Positions 12,241 to 24,963 are shown, counted from the first letter of the stretch. The stretch: DNA of 64,000 nucleotides from Fratercula arctica (GCA_947846985.1 CANTUZ010000002.1:56872885-56936884), one strand, 5' to 3'. Program-made: numbers and translations. The notes: generated by a model not told the origin, from the sequence alone.

Positions 12241-15200
12241 ATAATGAGGGCTGATAAAATATCTATTTTTAATTACAGAGGGAACTAAGCAGTTACAGAG
12301 GTAAAAACATTAATGTTTAATTCAAAGAAATAATGAACTGTTGCTACTTGGGTCTTTCGGAGGTCAAATGAAAGAGGAGGATGTACTGTATTTCCAAAGG
12401 CAGAATGAGATGCAAGCATGGACTTTCCTGATGCACAATTTTACATTCCTAAAGGAACTGGACTCCACAAGTTGCAGTGTTCTCTATTTGGTGTTTGTTA
12501 TAAATGGACATTGCAATTTGCCAGACATTAAACACATCTGAGCATACCCACAAGCTAATTTGATGAAACATCTGTGTGCATATGTGTATAACAAACCATG
12601 GAAGGAATTTTTACTATAAAAGATAAGAGCAACTCTGTGGATTGCCTTTTATATCTTTTTTCAAAGTATTGAAGTGGTTTTGAAAGAAAAAAAGAGAAAC
12701 AGAAGTGAAATGGATGTTTATTTTTTAGGCTGTTTAATAAAAGAGCAGGTTTTTCCAGTTGTGCAAAACACCGCTTAACGAAAAGCCTGTCTGTTGATCA
12801 CCTAATTTAATGTCTGAGGAGAGTCAACATTAGTTTACAGTATTATTTAAGAGGAAATGATTTAGAGCATGATGTCAGGTTCCTGTTCTTCTTTGAAAGT
12901 GCAGAGACAACTTCTCAAACTCGACTGCCTAAATTTACACTTCTAAATCTAAGTTTAGAGATCTTAAATCTTGAGGCGTGATGGGTTTTGGAGGTTTGAG
13001 TTTTCAGTTGGGTTTTGGTGTGTGGGGCGTGGGTTTAGTTTTTTGGGGTTTCTGTTTGGGGTTTTTTTTGGTTTTTTTTGGCAAGCTAAGACATCCAGTG
13101 ACTTGAGCGTGGATGTTAGTGGAGGCTGTAAGTTCTTTTTATGTTATTACACAAGGCCCCTTTTAAAGTGCCTAAGAGTGGATTTTGGCCTGCCAGGTTT
13201 GAAAACTGAGTACTAAGCTACAAAATAGTAGGAACTGTTTTAAAAACTTCATTTACATGTACAATGTTTGTTCTGGCAAGTTCAGCATCTTCACGCGAGC
13301 AAAGCATACAACATAGCATCTCAACATCATCTTAATTCAGGGAAGTGTTGAAGTACATGCCTACCATTAGGCAAATACTTATACAAGTGTCTCTCCTGGG
13401 GAGAGGTATGCTGACCTTAAGTAAATAAATAAAAAATGTGTTTTTTTTTAAAAAAAAAAAGTCACCACCGTTTTATATTCTGTTGCTTCTATTTACTTGG
13501 AACAGCATGTTGCAAGAAGCTAATCCATTTTACTAAAGTTTTTGAGGAGTGTAACATCAATCAATGTGAAGCTGGCCTGATAGAAAAAACATCAGTATCT
13601 TTGACAAGTGGCTTCAGGTGGAACTATGGGCATAGCAAAAGTCTGTGGGCTTTAGACTTACTGTCTCACCAAAAAAAGTCATGTTATCCACCTCTGTTTC
13701 ACCTGTTGTTCATTAAAATTACCTTAGTGCTTTGATAACCCATTGAGTATCAAGTCCTCCTTTTGTGATTGTCGTAGTATTTGGGAGTCTAATGCTGTCA
13801 CCAGCCTGTGGTCCTATTCTATCCCACACAAAGAGCGAGGAGGGTGTTCTTTGGTACCGATTTCTTCACATTAAAATCTTTTTGAGGAGAAATGTAGGGT
13901 TATCAACTTTGTGCACATGATCTATTTCCATCAGAGGGTGAAAGGGAAAAATAGTTTTATTGTTGCATTTATTTTGTGATCATGGAGAACTCTGAATTGG
14001 GAATGAGAAGAGACTTTACGCTTCTCTTGACCTGATGCAGTTTTAAAAATGGGGCTTCAGTGATACCAAGCTGTCCTGGTTTGACAAGCAGATCTCTGTA
14101 CTTGCATAAAGAACTCTGGGAGTGAAAAATATCTCTAAAGAAGAGAAAAGAGAAGACCATGGCTGACAGCCAGTTATATTCCATATATATGTTTATCTGT
14201 TGAACAGATTTCTTTTTGTTTTTCATTTGTCTGTAAAAGTTGTTATTATTCCCCATCTCTCTTTCTGTGAATCATTCAGTAATGTTAAACAAATTCCCAA
14301 GAGTGAGCAAATATTACTCACCTCTTTCCTGATACAGGTAGCTGCGTGGGTGGATAGGTGGAGGCAGGTTAGACTGTAGACATTGCTATATTTTCAGCAT
14401 ATCCTTTTAGTTGACCGGAGTTTTCCTTCTAATCCCTGGAACAGATCAACTGTGGACATACCGGGGTAGAAACATTATCAAGACGTTTACCACATGACTC
14501 AAAAAATAATAATAATAGGAAAAAAAAATATCCCAATCAAAATAGAAAATTTGCTTTGCATGGGGTAGTACACATTTCACATGCATGACTCACCTGGGTA
14601 TAGGCCTGCATGGTTATGCTGGATTTCTCATGCCTCACTTAATAGGATAAAAGGATCAGAAAGTGAAAAGGCATTTTTCTTTCCTCCCCTCTAAAAGGCA
14701 AAGCACAACCATGCTTGTTTTAGCAAATACTAAAACCACTGTAGTTTCAAGGTGCTAAGTGTCCAACTAGAAAATGTATCATCTTTGAATATGAAGGAAG
14801 CCAGACAGCATGTCATCCTTCACTCCTGATGCAACTCTCCTAAAACCTCAGCCTGTTGTTAATACTCTTTCACATTATGTCTCTCTTGTCCTCCAATTGC
14901 TGTTCTCCAGGAAAGTTGGCCTATGGTGTGGGCTTTTTTAGTCAAATTCTCTTCTATACTTGAACCCTTTTCATCCTTTCCTTGCCACTTCTGTTTTGTG
15001 TGGCTTTGTGCTATATTTCTCTATTGTAGTACTGGAACATCTAATTAAGATAGCTTGAATAGCTATTTGAACAAAAATTTCACGGACTTCTATGTTTTGG
15101 GAGAGTTCGGAGTGTGTCAGTTCAGCCTTTCAAAATGATCAAACCCAGTGGCAAAAATTAGATTTGGGCTTATGCTCTGGCTTCAAACACCCTTGAGATT

Positions 15201-17578
15201 TCAGGGCTATAAAGATATGTTGATTAGCCTAATATCCATTCCTCAAGTGGTGGCAGGACAGGGACAGAGCGTCATTTGTTTTACCGGGGCGTGCTGTTTG
15301 GCAAAACCAGTCTGCCGTCTTCCCCCCAGCACGTTCTTGAGTGGCAAATGTCTTCATCTTCTAATTTATTTTTGTAAAGAGGTTTTTTGGATGCTTTTGG
15401 GTGAGATGTGCTACACTTTAAAATAACTAGTATTTACTAGCATGTCTGATAATCAAAGAATTACTCAAATCCTCTGTGGAGGCCACTTGTTATAGTAGCT
15501 ATGCAGAACATGTCTGGATTTGTTTGCTCTTTGTTTAGGCGGTCTGACAAAATCCTGATATAACCTACAGTCAGAATCAGTTTAAGACTTGATTACCTCT
15601 TAAGATGTCCTTTCTAGCTTCAGACTTTGGTTGAGGCCTCATATTGCATTTAAGATATTAGCAATAAGCCTGTCTTGCTGCACTTGCATCAATTCACACA
15701 TAACATGTTAACCCCGTACAGACTATGGGTATAAACTGCAACTGGCTGAAGTTAATAAAAACTTCTATTTAAAAATGAATGGGATGATGGTGAAGCTCAG
15801 GATTTCCTATGGTTACAGTCCTGGTGAGAAAATTGTACGTAAAACACATGGGAGTTCTCAGGTTATCCCTCTTTGCTTTTATAAAAGTAGTTGGTGTTAC
15901 ATAAATGGACTCAGCAGTTTATGCTGAATCACTGTGTCAAAACAATATTAGCAATGCCAAATCTTGACATATTATTGGAAGACAATGCTTTCTTCCCAAA
16001 GGCATTCATGTAACTATCCAAAAAGGAAAGGGTAACAGAACTATCTTAAAAATCCTAATTTTTTATTGTCTTGTAACTATAAAAACTATAAATACATATA
16101 TATAAACTATCTTAAATTAATCATGAAGTCATTCATAATTTCAATATGATTTACAATTCGTTAGGGGATGAGATGGGCAGAAAAGCACGTAAAAGATGGC
16201 TCTTGATTATTCTCCTTTTATATATAGTGCAGTTCTCAGCAGTAATGAATATATTAACAAAACAAATGGAACCTTGACTGCTCTCTGAAGTATTCTGGCA
16301 GCATACTTCATGAATCCCTCTGTGGGAAAAATAGCCACTCAACCACCAACCAGTGGCTATGTTCAGTTATGTATTGATATACAGCAAAACCAGCTTTTTT
16401 TGGTGTGCTTTGCTTTGTTTTTGTTGTAAGTACATCGTTGCTGGTATTAAAATTTAATATCATTTATACAATAAAAACATGGTAAATTTTTTTTAAATGT
16501 GATGCAGCTTTTACTGCATTCATGTGGTTTAACGTTTTTGAGAGAATTATTTTAAGGAGTTTTAACATTTTAATTAAATGCAGACATTTATAAATGTTTC
16601 ACGTCTGAAAGTTATGTTTGGCTGATGCAAGGTCTGAAGCTAAATCAGCCTGGCTATGCCTTATTAACGAACAAAATTTCATATTTATAGTATTCTGACT
16701 TTTCGTGTAAGGTTTTATCACTGAGTGATGGGGAATATGTTCTCAGCAATGCCTGTAGTGATTATAGCTGCCAGCTGTAGCCCACCTCTTCCTGGAGAGT
16801 CATGAAATGAGCTGTTGCAGCACGAAAGTTCAGCCTCTCTGCTGGAGAAACCTCCCCATGAGCTGTTCAGAGTCACTCTCGCTGGCACGTCTGCCTCGGC
16901 ACTACTGTCTGCGTGGCTCATGGAGGAGCCAGATGGGCCGGCTCTGCTCTTTGGCTGTTAGCCTTATGGAAAGTTGAGGAGAAATCCATGGCCTTCAAGG
17001 TGTCTCTTACGTACAGCAGAGGCCAGCGTCAGTTTTGCCTCATTTCACCACCACGGTGACACATGAGGAACAGTCGAGAGGATGTAGAAACAGTGGCAAT
17101 GGAGGTCACTCCTAGAAAGGCTTGTGATCCTCTGCCATGTGGTCACTGGAGGATTTTTGTTGTCTTTGCAACTGGCAGTGGGTTTTAAAGCCAGTTTAAG
17201 ATTTATATCTGTTCCTGCTCTGGAGGTCTCTGAACACCATCCTGTTGGGACACCTGTAGGAAATCATAAAAAATACCAATGCCAAGTGTAGACACTGCTC
17301 CAGGAGCACTGTTACTCATAAGAGGGGAGGTGTCCTGTCTCTCTCTGCTGGTTAGATGAGGAAAAGATGAAGATTTCATCACAGCTCTGAGAGGCAGAGT
17401 GGTGGTGGGAGAAAGGGTATGGGATGGCTTCTCAGTTTCCCTTTGTAAAGCTCATGATTTTGTAATGAGTAAGTGGAGGTATCCCCAAAGCAAACAGCAC
17501 TTCTTAGAACCAAGTTCTGAGTTACAACTCCATGTGTTTTGTGGGTTGTTTTGTTTTGGGGCTTTTTGTTGTTTTTTG

Positions 17579-17789
17579 GTTTTTTTTTCCCCCTGAAGGT
17601 GTTAGCTCATTGAAGGCATTTTCAGTAGTTGCAAGATGATTTTTTTTTCTTTTTTTTTTTTTTTTTATTAATTGGGGTAGGGAAACAGTCTGTGAGGAAA
17701 GCCACCAGGATTGATTGCAGTTTTCACTGAAAAAGCAGAGAAAACACTTCCACAAGCTTTTTTTTTTTTTTTTGCACTTTTTTTTTTTT
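17579..17789. repeat. Cluster of T-rich tracts
   Basis: Several T runs in about 210 bp, including T17 at 17650-17666, T16 at 17758-17773 and T12 at 17778-17789, separated by short unique sequence. They produce the Lys-rich minus-strand frames seen here. Confidence 0.85.
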
Positions 17790-19514
17790 CTTTTCCAAAT
17801 TTTTATTCTTTCCTGAAGGTACTGGGAACTTGCCATATTCTGGGTCAGGAAAAAAGACCACAGCCAGTTTATTATTGTTTTTCCTTTTAATGAAGCTGAT
17901 TTCTTTTCCCAGTTTATGCACTTTGCAGTCCACTGATTTGGACAGGAAAATCTGTCCTTGTTAAGAAAAATACTGAATAAAACAGAACTGTTAGACCATA
18001 TCCAAAAATATTCCATGTTTTTGTCTTGGGTTCTGCTGGAAGTGCTACATTAACTTTGCCTCAGGACACTAATTAACAAACTGGCCATTAATTGCTGGTA
18101 ATAAGGAACTTGTCAGCAGTCATTGTTTCCTTAAACTGCCTAAATTCAAGAGGACAAGTTTAGAAGAAAGTACCTCTCTGAAAGATCCTTGTCTTTCCTC
18201 CCAAACGAGAGAAACTCCCAGTAAGTGAATGAAAAGGACCTTGGGATTATTTTTCATCAGATACTGTTAGTTTCTGAAGCAACGGGAGTTTGTCTAGAAA
18301 TGACCAGTAACGTGATGCTAGAATAAGCCGTTTCCTTGATAACGCATCTTGCCTTTGACTGGAAACAAACCTCACTAAAAATAGACATGAGAGAGAGAGT
18401 GATTTCATTCCCGAGGATTGAAGTGGTAGCCATGTATGTATTTCTTGCCTGTCTTCACTTATCTTGTTCGTGTAATAAATGGAATGACGACAGATACGTG
18501 TGGTGACATTACAGCCAGCAATAACAATTGCTGCCATTTACTCCGCAGGCGAAAAGCTGGGCCGAAACTGGAACAGGTATCTTAAGCCCCAGGGTATTTG
18601 GAGAGAGGTTACAGTGCTCAGAGTCAGAGGTGGAAAAGTATTCCACTAAACAAAGATGATAGCAGTGTTCGGGGAATTCACAGGCTGTCTTCTGTCTTCT
18701 TGTCTTCTGGAATGATACAATACTTCTGTTTTTATAGTTTCTGATTTTCAAAAAAGATGTGAAAAAGGATACAAACCCAGATAAAATCCTTTGATTTGGA
18801 AGAGTTAGCAGTGGGCTCATGTTCTGTAGGTTGTGTGGAGATTTAAAAAGTAAAAAAGGTATTTTTATTTAAAACAAAAAGAAATGAGAATGTTGTTGTT
18901 CTGCTACTGTTTTGCTTTTCTTATGCTGAGCTAAGGAGGCCAGTTTCTCATTTGATTAATGATGACCCAAATTACCATCCCTTTTTTTCTTCCATCGGGC
19001 AACCTTTTTTCTTAGGTTTAAAATATCTTTTTAAACATCTGATATTCAAGGAATTTTACTTTGACATTCCTGTGAGAAGGGGTAGATTTAGATGATCTAC
19101 TATGGTATCTTTGTCATTATTTCAATATCCTATATTATTGTAGGAATATTGACATTACTTATATGTTGGTGTTTGCATTATAAAAGCTTGTCAAGTTAAC
19201 TTTGATTATTGCAAAACGGATCAATGGAGGAACAAACCTTGGTTGCATTTGAAATTTTAATCTATAAATGCATAGAGAAGTGGTTTTCCATATCAAAACT
19301 GAAAAAGTTTTTTGAGGACTCGGATCTTAATTCAAGAAAATCAGTCCCATAATCTTAATTAGATGTAACCTCTCTCTTTACTTCCCTCTCTCTAAGTTGT
19401 AAAGCTTGGGGGGAAAAAACTAAATTTCTGACAAGAGAAAACAACATATAAATGCACATCTCTCTGCCCCAAATCATTGTCAGTTTAGTTTACTTACTGC
19501 ATTTCTAGAAGTCA

Positions 19515-19575
19515 TTTCAGTATTACAGAGAGCTTGAATAGATTTTCAGTATTTCAGAGCTTGAATAGATTTTTG
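19515..19575. repeat. Imperfect 27-29 bp tandem duplication
   Basis: The words TTTCAGTAT, then ACAGAG or TTCAGAG, then CTTGAATAGAT occur twice back to back. The second copy has lost an AG pair and carries one substitution. A local duplication that gives no recognised product. Confidence 0.8.
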
Positions 19576-19829
19576 ATTAATTTCTGAATCTTTTTTATTT
19601 TGGCTTTTAATTAAAGGTGCACCAGGCAAAGAAGTGTAGACAAACAATGGTTTCCCAAAACTAGACATACATAAAAGCAAATACAAACAACAGGAAACAG
19701 GAAAGTTCAATGAGGCTGGACGTCAAAAAAGATTTAGTGACCTTATGGTGCCAAAATCAAGACATATTAAACCTGATAGACTCTTTTAAAGGACTGAGTG
19801 TTCATCTGTATTAAGCCAGATTTGCTTAA

Positions 19830-19834
19830 ATGAG
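19830..19834. repeat. Target site duplication, left copy (ATGAG)
   Basis: ATGAG directly before the LTR terminus; the identical pentamer follows the other end at 20968-20972. Five-base duplications are typical of ERVL-type and some ERV1-type integrases; six bases would be expected for class II/alpharetroviral integrases. Confidence 0.85.
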
Positions 19835-20967
19835 TGTGGTGGGTTGATCTTGGCTGGATGCCAGGTGCCCACCAAGCTGCTCTGTCACTCCCCCTCCTCA
19901 GCTGGAGATGGGAGAGAAAATATAATGAAATTCTCCCGGGTCAAGATAAGGACAGGGAGAGATCACTCACCAATTACAGTCATGGTCAAAAAAGGCTTGA
20001 TTCGAGGAAATTAATTTAATTTTTTGCCAATCAAAATCAGAGTAGGGTAATGAGAAATAAAACCAAATTTTAAAACACCTTCCTCCCCCACCCCTCTCTT
20101 CTTCCTGGGCTCGTCTTCAGTCCCGATTTCTCTACCTCCTCCCGAGTGGCGCAGGGGAATGGGGGTTGCAGTCAGTTCATCGTGTGTTGTCTCTGCTGCT
20201 CCTTCCTCCTCACTCTTCCCTGCTCCAGCATGGGGTCCTTCCCATGGGAGACAGGTCTCCATGAACTTCTCCAATGTGAGTCCTTCCTCCCAGGGGCTGC
20301 AGTTCTTCTTGAGCTGTTCCAGCGTGGGTCCCTTCCACGGGGTGCAGTCCTTCAGGAACAGACTGCTTCAGCATAGGTTCCCCCACGGGGTCACAAGTCC
20401 TGCCAGCAAACCTGCTCCAGCATGGGCTCCTCTCTCTCCATGGGTCCGGTTGTCCTGCCAGGACCCTGCTCCAGTGCAGGCTCTCCACAGGGTCCCAGCC
20501 TCCTTCAGGTGTATCCACCTGCTCCAGCATGGGGTCCTCCACAGACTGCAGGTGGATATCTGCTCCACTACTAACCTCCATGGGCTACAGGGGGATAGCC
20601 TGCCTCACCATGGTCTTCGCCATGGGCCGCAGGGGGATCTCTGCTCTGGCGCCTGGAGCACTCCCCCCCCAGTTCCTTCTTCACTGACTTTGGCACCTGC
20701 AGAGTCATTGCTCTCACATATTCTCACTCCTCCCTCCGGCTGCAATTGCGCCATTATTTTTTTTTTTTCTTTTTCCCCTTCCTAAAAGTTCTCATAGAGG
20801 TGCTACCACCATTGCTGATGGGCTCGGCCTTGGCCAGCAGTGGGTCCAACTTGGAGCTGGCTGGCATTGTCTCCGTCAGACATAACGGAAGCTTCTAGCA
20901 GCTTCTCACAGAAGCCACCCCTGTAGCCTCCCCTGCTACCAAAGCCTTGCTGTGCAAACTCAGTACA
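19835..20967 (-). mobile_element. Solo LTR of an endogenous retrovirus (1133 bp)
   Basis: The plus-strand edges read TGTGGTGGG at the left and GTACA at the right, i.e. TG...CA termini, bracketed by the perfect duplication ATGAG. No gag, pol or env sequence is attached, so this is a solo LTR left after recombination between the two LTRs of a provirus. I recognise the family from bird genomes (motifs GATCTTGGCTGGATGCC near the left end and GCTTCTAGCAGCTTCTCACA near the right end). Orientation is set to minus because, in that family, the AT-rich polyadenylation zone lies near the left end here (20008-20070). The expected AATAAA there is decayed. The centre is a degenerate GC-rich minisatellite. 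The intact edges suggest moderate age. Confidence 0.9.
20222..20620 (-). repeat. Degenerate minisatellite inside the LTR
   Basis: A core close to GCTCCAGCATGGG(G)TCC recurs about nine times: near 20222, 20266, 20313, 20364, 20413, 20469, 20521, 20562 and 20603. Spacing is 41-56 bp with GGGCTGCAG-like linkers. Because stop codons are rare in the unit, it produces long overlapping frames on both strands (208 codons plus, 123 codons minus) that are not genes. Confidence 0.85.
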
Positions 20968-20972
20968 ATGAG
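20968..20972. repeat. Target site duplication, right copy (ATGAG)
   Basis: Same pentamer as at 19830-19834, directly after the LTR end. Confidence 0.85.
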
Positions 20973-21189
20973 AAACAGACGTCACTTCTGAGAGCCTGAT
21001 TCATGTGTTTTAATAACTGCAGCAACAAAGGGAAGAGGCAGTGACAACATCATTTCCCTATGTTATTTGTGAAACCCTACCTAATTCAGCAGGGTTTTAA
21101 GCTCGATGAGGAGTTAAATTCTAAAGGCAAAACTGACTGGAAAATTATATTGTGAAGGAAATCACCAAGCTTCTGTGCCAAATCTGGAA

Positions 21190-21990
21190 TTTCTGTCAGT
21201 GATTGGGGGGAGAACACAGAATGTGCCCTGTTAGATTTGCAGACGATGCAAGTTGGGAAGGGCAGGGAGCTTATATTGGAGAACTTGATTTCAGAATGAT
21301 GAAAGGCTGTTGAAGTGATTGTTGTAGCTTACAAGCTAAACACAAGTCAAATTTACATTGCTGTTGTGAGGGCAGGAGGGAAGGTGTATGAGGATACTTG
21401 AGGGGAAGTATATCTTGGAAGAGGTATGAAGAAATCTCGTACTATGCTACGCGTGCCGCAGTAAGACTCAAGCTGGAGATTGGTACTGATTATTGGGAGT
21501 CTACCCAGAATGGTGGGATCCAGTGGGCAACAGTCAGATGACTTAAGTCATTCCCAGTGATGGACTATTGCCTTAATTTAGACTTGTTTAATCTGAAGTA
21601 GAGAAGACTGAGTAAGGATATGATGATAGTCTTCAAATATTTGGAAGACTGCTGCAAACTGCAAAGAAATTTTTTTATTTTTTAATATGCCCACATAAGG
21701 ATAAATAATGATCTTATCCTGCAGAGAGAAATATGAAGGTTAGACATCAGGAACACTTTTCTAACAGTAAGGATACTGCTGAGTTGCCACAGACTGGTGG
21801 AAACTATATATTGTCCGTAGGCACTGTGGATGAGTTTTCACAGCCGTGTTGGATGAACATATGCCATTAATGGCATAAGCATTGTTGACTTTTGGAGTTA
21901 CTGTGGATTCATGGGTCTACTGTGGACTGGATCAGGGACTGGGGGAGCTCTTAGAATGTCTTCCATCCCTATGGTGGTTCTGCGTAGTTA
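21190..21990 (+). mobile_element. Old CR1 fragment, RT palm to C-terminus
   Basis: Plus strand. At 21233-21247 the codons give RFADD, the YXDD-type catalytic box of CR1 reverse transcriptase, followed by GQGAYIGELDFRM-like sequence. Around 21577-21680 the frame reads LDLFNLK, RRLSKDMMIVFKYLEDCC and LQRNFF, matching the [14 protein letters not shown] and ALYNYLKGG boxes. Near 21740-21810 LDIRNTFLTVRILLSC...LVETI matches the [13 protein letters not shown]...LPREVV box. Stops and frameshifts lie between the boxes and no 3' ATTCTATG end is visible. An old copy; the right border is approximate. Confidence 0.75.
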
Positions 21991-23401
21991 AATGCCTTGC
22001 TGAGTCCAGTCAACTGGAAGGAAAAATATTTCTCTGACAGACTTAAAGCTCACAAACAAAACACCAGTCAGTGAGATGGGGAGCCCAGGGGGACACACGT
22101 TTAAATACAGAAATGAAAGGTACAGAGATTTAATTATAATGGTGTCATTGTATTGTATTATATGATATTATAATATACTAGGACAGTAGCTTGGGGAGGA
22201 CAAAGTAAGGATTTATATTGCAGGAGCACCCCTGACTGCCTTTCTGGAGTTGGGATTCTAGTAGGGATTATACCAAGATACAACAAAGAGCTCATTGTGC
22301 CTCCAGAAGTTGAACACCTAGACGAATGACAAGAAACAACATGTGGATGAAGCAAATTGGTAGAATTGGATAGTGGGAAGATGAGCTCATTTACAGAATT
22401 GCTATCACCTAATGCATCTCTCTTCCTGGTTGCACACTACTGGCTGGCAGTGTTACATGGGGCTTCTGTCAGAAGCAAGCCTTAAGGTGGGATGAAATTC
22501 AAACTAAATAGCTCTTTATTTTGAGCTAAACATATTCTATTCTTATTAAATGTTTCAGGGAATTTCAGGGAATTTTAGAGGGACGGGTGAGGGAGCAGTG
22601 GGTAAGCTCAGTAGCTGGATGAGTTCCTGCAGAAACCTGTTTCTCCTGCAAAAAAGGGAGCAAGGGGTGGGGAGCGAATTCTTCCTTGCACTAGCTGGAA
22701 TGGCACCACCTTCCGTTTTGGTAAGCAAGGGGCTTAGATGTGCCCATGCAACGCATGTCCTCCTCCAGCGTGCTGTTTGTTTAGAGACAGAGGCTTAGGT
22801 GTGCACGGGTTAAGGTTATCCATCTCCATTCTTGTGGGCGGTTCAGCCTTGGGAAAGTAGTCTGCTTTTTTTTTTTTTTTTCCTAAAATAATATTTTTTT
22901 ACTTATTAGAGAAGGAGTTTGAAGATCAGTGAATTACTTGTAGGGTTTTGAAATGAAGTGCTGGACACTGTTCTCAATAAAACTATGAAGATCTGTACCT
23001 AAGCATTATATAAATAACAAACATTAATTTGGTAAAACATTTCAGGAACAGTCTTTTTCTTTCTACTTTTAGAATTTGCTTTATTTGCATTTCATTTTAT
23101 TTGTGTTTTTCTTTGGGCTATTTAAAAATCCTTGGGAGTTAAACATGTCAGGTTGTATGTGAAAAGAAGAATTGCACTGGAATATAATTTACCACATTTT
23201 TCCCATGCCATGAGTATATGAATTCCTGCTTACATAGGAAAATATTTGAACATAAAAAGCAATAATGTAGAATCAGATTGTGCAGGATGAATCATGAGAC
23301 AAAATTTCATTAGAGAGCCAAAAAAATATTCTGGCGTTCTTGCCAGAGTGTTTTCATAAAACATTTTTTTCTGAAAAGGAATTACTCAGAAGGTAATAAT
23401 T

Positions 23402-23421
23402 AAAAAAAAAAAAAAAAAAAA
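23402..23421. repeat. A20 homopolymer
   Basis: Twenty consecutive A in an AT-rich surround; no associated transposon body recognised. Confidence 0.85.
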
Positions 23422-23892
23422 GGGCAACCAAAAGCTGCAACCCGATTTTGCACTATGATAACTTACATATTGTTGCAAGGAAAAGTGTATCTATTATACA
23501 AAAAAAATTATAAAAAAAAAATCTGTGTTTACCTTTTACCTGATACAGATTACTCTTCCAAGGCCCCTTCTGTTCCACAATGAAAGAAAAAACTGCTGTC
23601 TTGGAGTCCCAATTCTCTTGCTTATTTGATATAAATAGAACTATTGGGTAGCAGAATAAAGTAATCTACAGTCTTCGTGCTAATTTTTTTTTTTAAAGCC
23701 AAAGCTATCCAAATTCCCATTGTCCTTCATGTGTAGTGTGAACATCATAGGCTGCAAGATATCAGCTTGTTTTCTCTTTCTTGTTGTGCTGCTGTGCTGA
23801 AAGCATCAGCCCGTCTTCACTTTTCAGCCATCTTCTGTGGGAAATGCTGCCTGAAATTTCCACTCCTAGACTAGTCTCACCAGGATCACAAA

Positions 23893-23927
23893 GGAGACAC
23901 GGGATAGCGAGTCTATCCCGTGCCTCC
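23893..23927 (-). other. Inverted repeat / hairpin, 15-bp stem
   Basis: The core CACGGGATAG (23898-23907) pairs perfectly with CTATCCCGTG (23913-23922) across the 5-nt loop CGAGT. The stem continues with GGAG (23893-23896) against CTCC (23924-23927) after one A-C mismatch (23897/23923). On the minus strand this mismatch becomes a U-G wobble, so a minus-strand RNA would form an uninterrupted 15-pair stem. Function unknown; short for a miRNA precursor. Confidence 0.5.
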
Positions 23928-24962
23928 AGGAAAACACTGCAGAAGAGCCCATGTAAGTCTCTGACAGGGTTCTTGCTGAAACTGAAGTGGGACAAAAATG
24001 AATGCGGCCATTTTTCTGAGAAAAGGGAATACGTTTGTTTTTCTTCTCCTATCGTTTCAGCATGAGAAAAGAGATGTCAAATTTAAAATGTCTTCTATGC
24101 AAAATCTACAAAAACAGTTGCTGCTTTAGAAATTGTGCAACGTAAAAATACAAATTTGTAAGTCTGTGGCGGTTTTGAGCTGGGCGATTATTTTAACATG
24201 ACAGAAATGGTAACTCAAAATCTTCATGGGATTTGCCTTTGAAGTGATCTTAAAGGGTGGTTCCCCGCAACTGGAACTATACCAGAGCCTCAGCTTATGT
24301 ATAAGATTTGACAGATCTTCTAGTTTAAAAAATAATTTTTTTAAAAAAATTGTCAAAACATTCAACTTTACATTTTAAAATCTGTTTTTCAAATTCAAAG
24401 CAATTATCCACTTGGCAATTTTGGGCAATTCATATTTTAAAAGAAATAAAATAATCTCGAAGTTGACTTTTTGTTTTAAAAAATTGATAACATTTCAATA
24501 GTCCCAGTTGGAATACAGACTTTTTCCTTGCTTGTGGGAAAGGTCTGATACTTCAATTTTTCAGTACAACTTTTTGAGATTGTAAACATTCTAGAAACAC
24601 AGGAAATCTGTTTTCCACTCCTACATGCAGAGGCACAAACCTGTGGTCATACAACACGTTATTGATTGAAAAAAGGCACTGTATTGTTTTACCAATGTAG
24701 TATTGTGTTACCAACATACAAAGAAATACCTAACTGAAATTACGTGGTTAACTGTTAGTATCTTAGAACCAGGAGCTAAGAAAAAGCTACTCTCCTTGCA
24801 GCATGCTGGGTTGACAACTTAAATGGCATTCCCTGTGATTCACCTTTCTACAGGGGTGCTGCATACGGAGGACATCAGAAAGTTCCTAAACCTAAGCGCG
24901 CTCAAAGGTCCTTTCAATTCCTTTTGCGTGGTTTGTTTGTGGTTTGTTGTTTTCTGGTGTGG

Positions 24963-24963
24963 T

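Larger units (their letters stand above)
12241..19829. other. Unique AT-rich non-coding DNA
   Basis: About 7.6 kb without a supported gene or identifiable transposon. It holds a G/T-biased stretch at about 12985-13080, (AAT)4 at 14505-14516, a cluster of T runs at 17579-17789 and a 29-bp imperfect tandem duplication near 19515-19575. Long minus frames such as the 164-codon one over 17522-18016 are poly-Lys artefacts of the T runs. CpG is sparse throughout. Confidence 0.6.
21991..24962. other. Unique AT-rich non-coding DNA
   Basis: No gene supported. Holds a T16 run (22866-22881), an A20 run (23402-23421), a doubled TTTCAGGGAAT word at about 22554-22575 and the hairpin at 23893-23927. Frames of 82-94 codons show no family resemblance. 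Confidence 0.6.

Noticed and set aside
17522..18016. 164-codon Lys-rich minus frame
   Set aside because: Produced by the T-run cluster; no domain.
20210..20581. 123-codon minus-strand frame with repeated Trp/Ser/Gly words
   Set aside because: Translation of the LTR's internal repeat units in the sense direction; stop codons are simply rare in the unit.
20159..20785. 208-codon plus-strand frame, the longest in the window
   Set aside because: Lies entirely in the solo LTR and is Pro/Ser-rich repeat translation of its minisatellite on the antisense side; no domain and no gene context.
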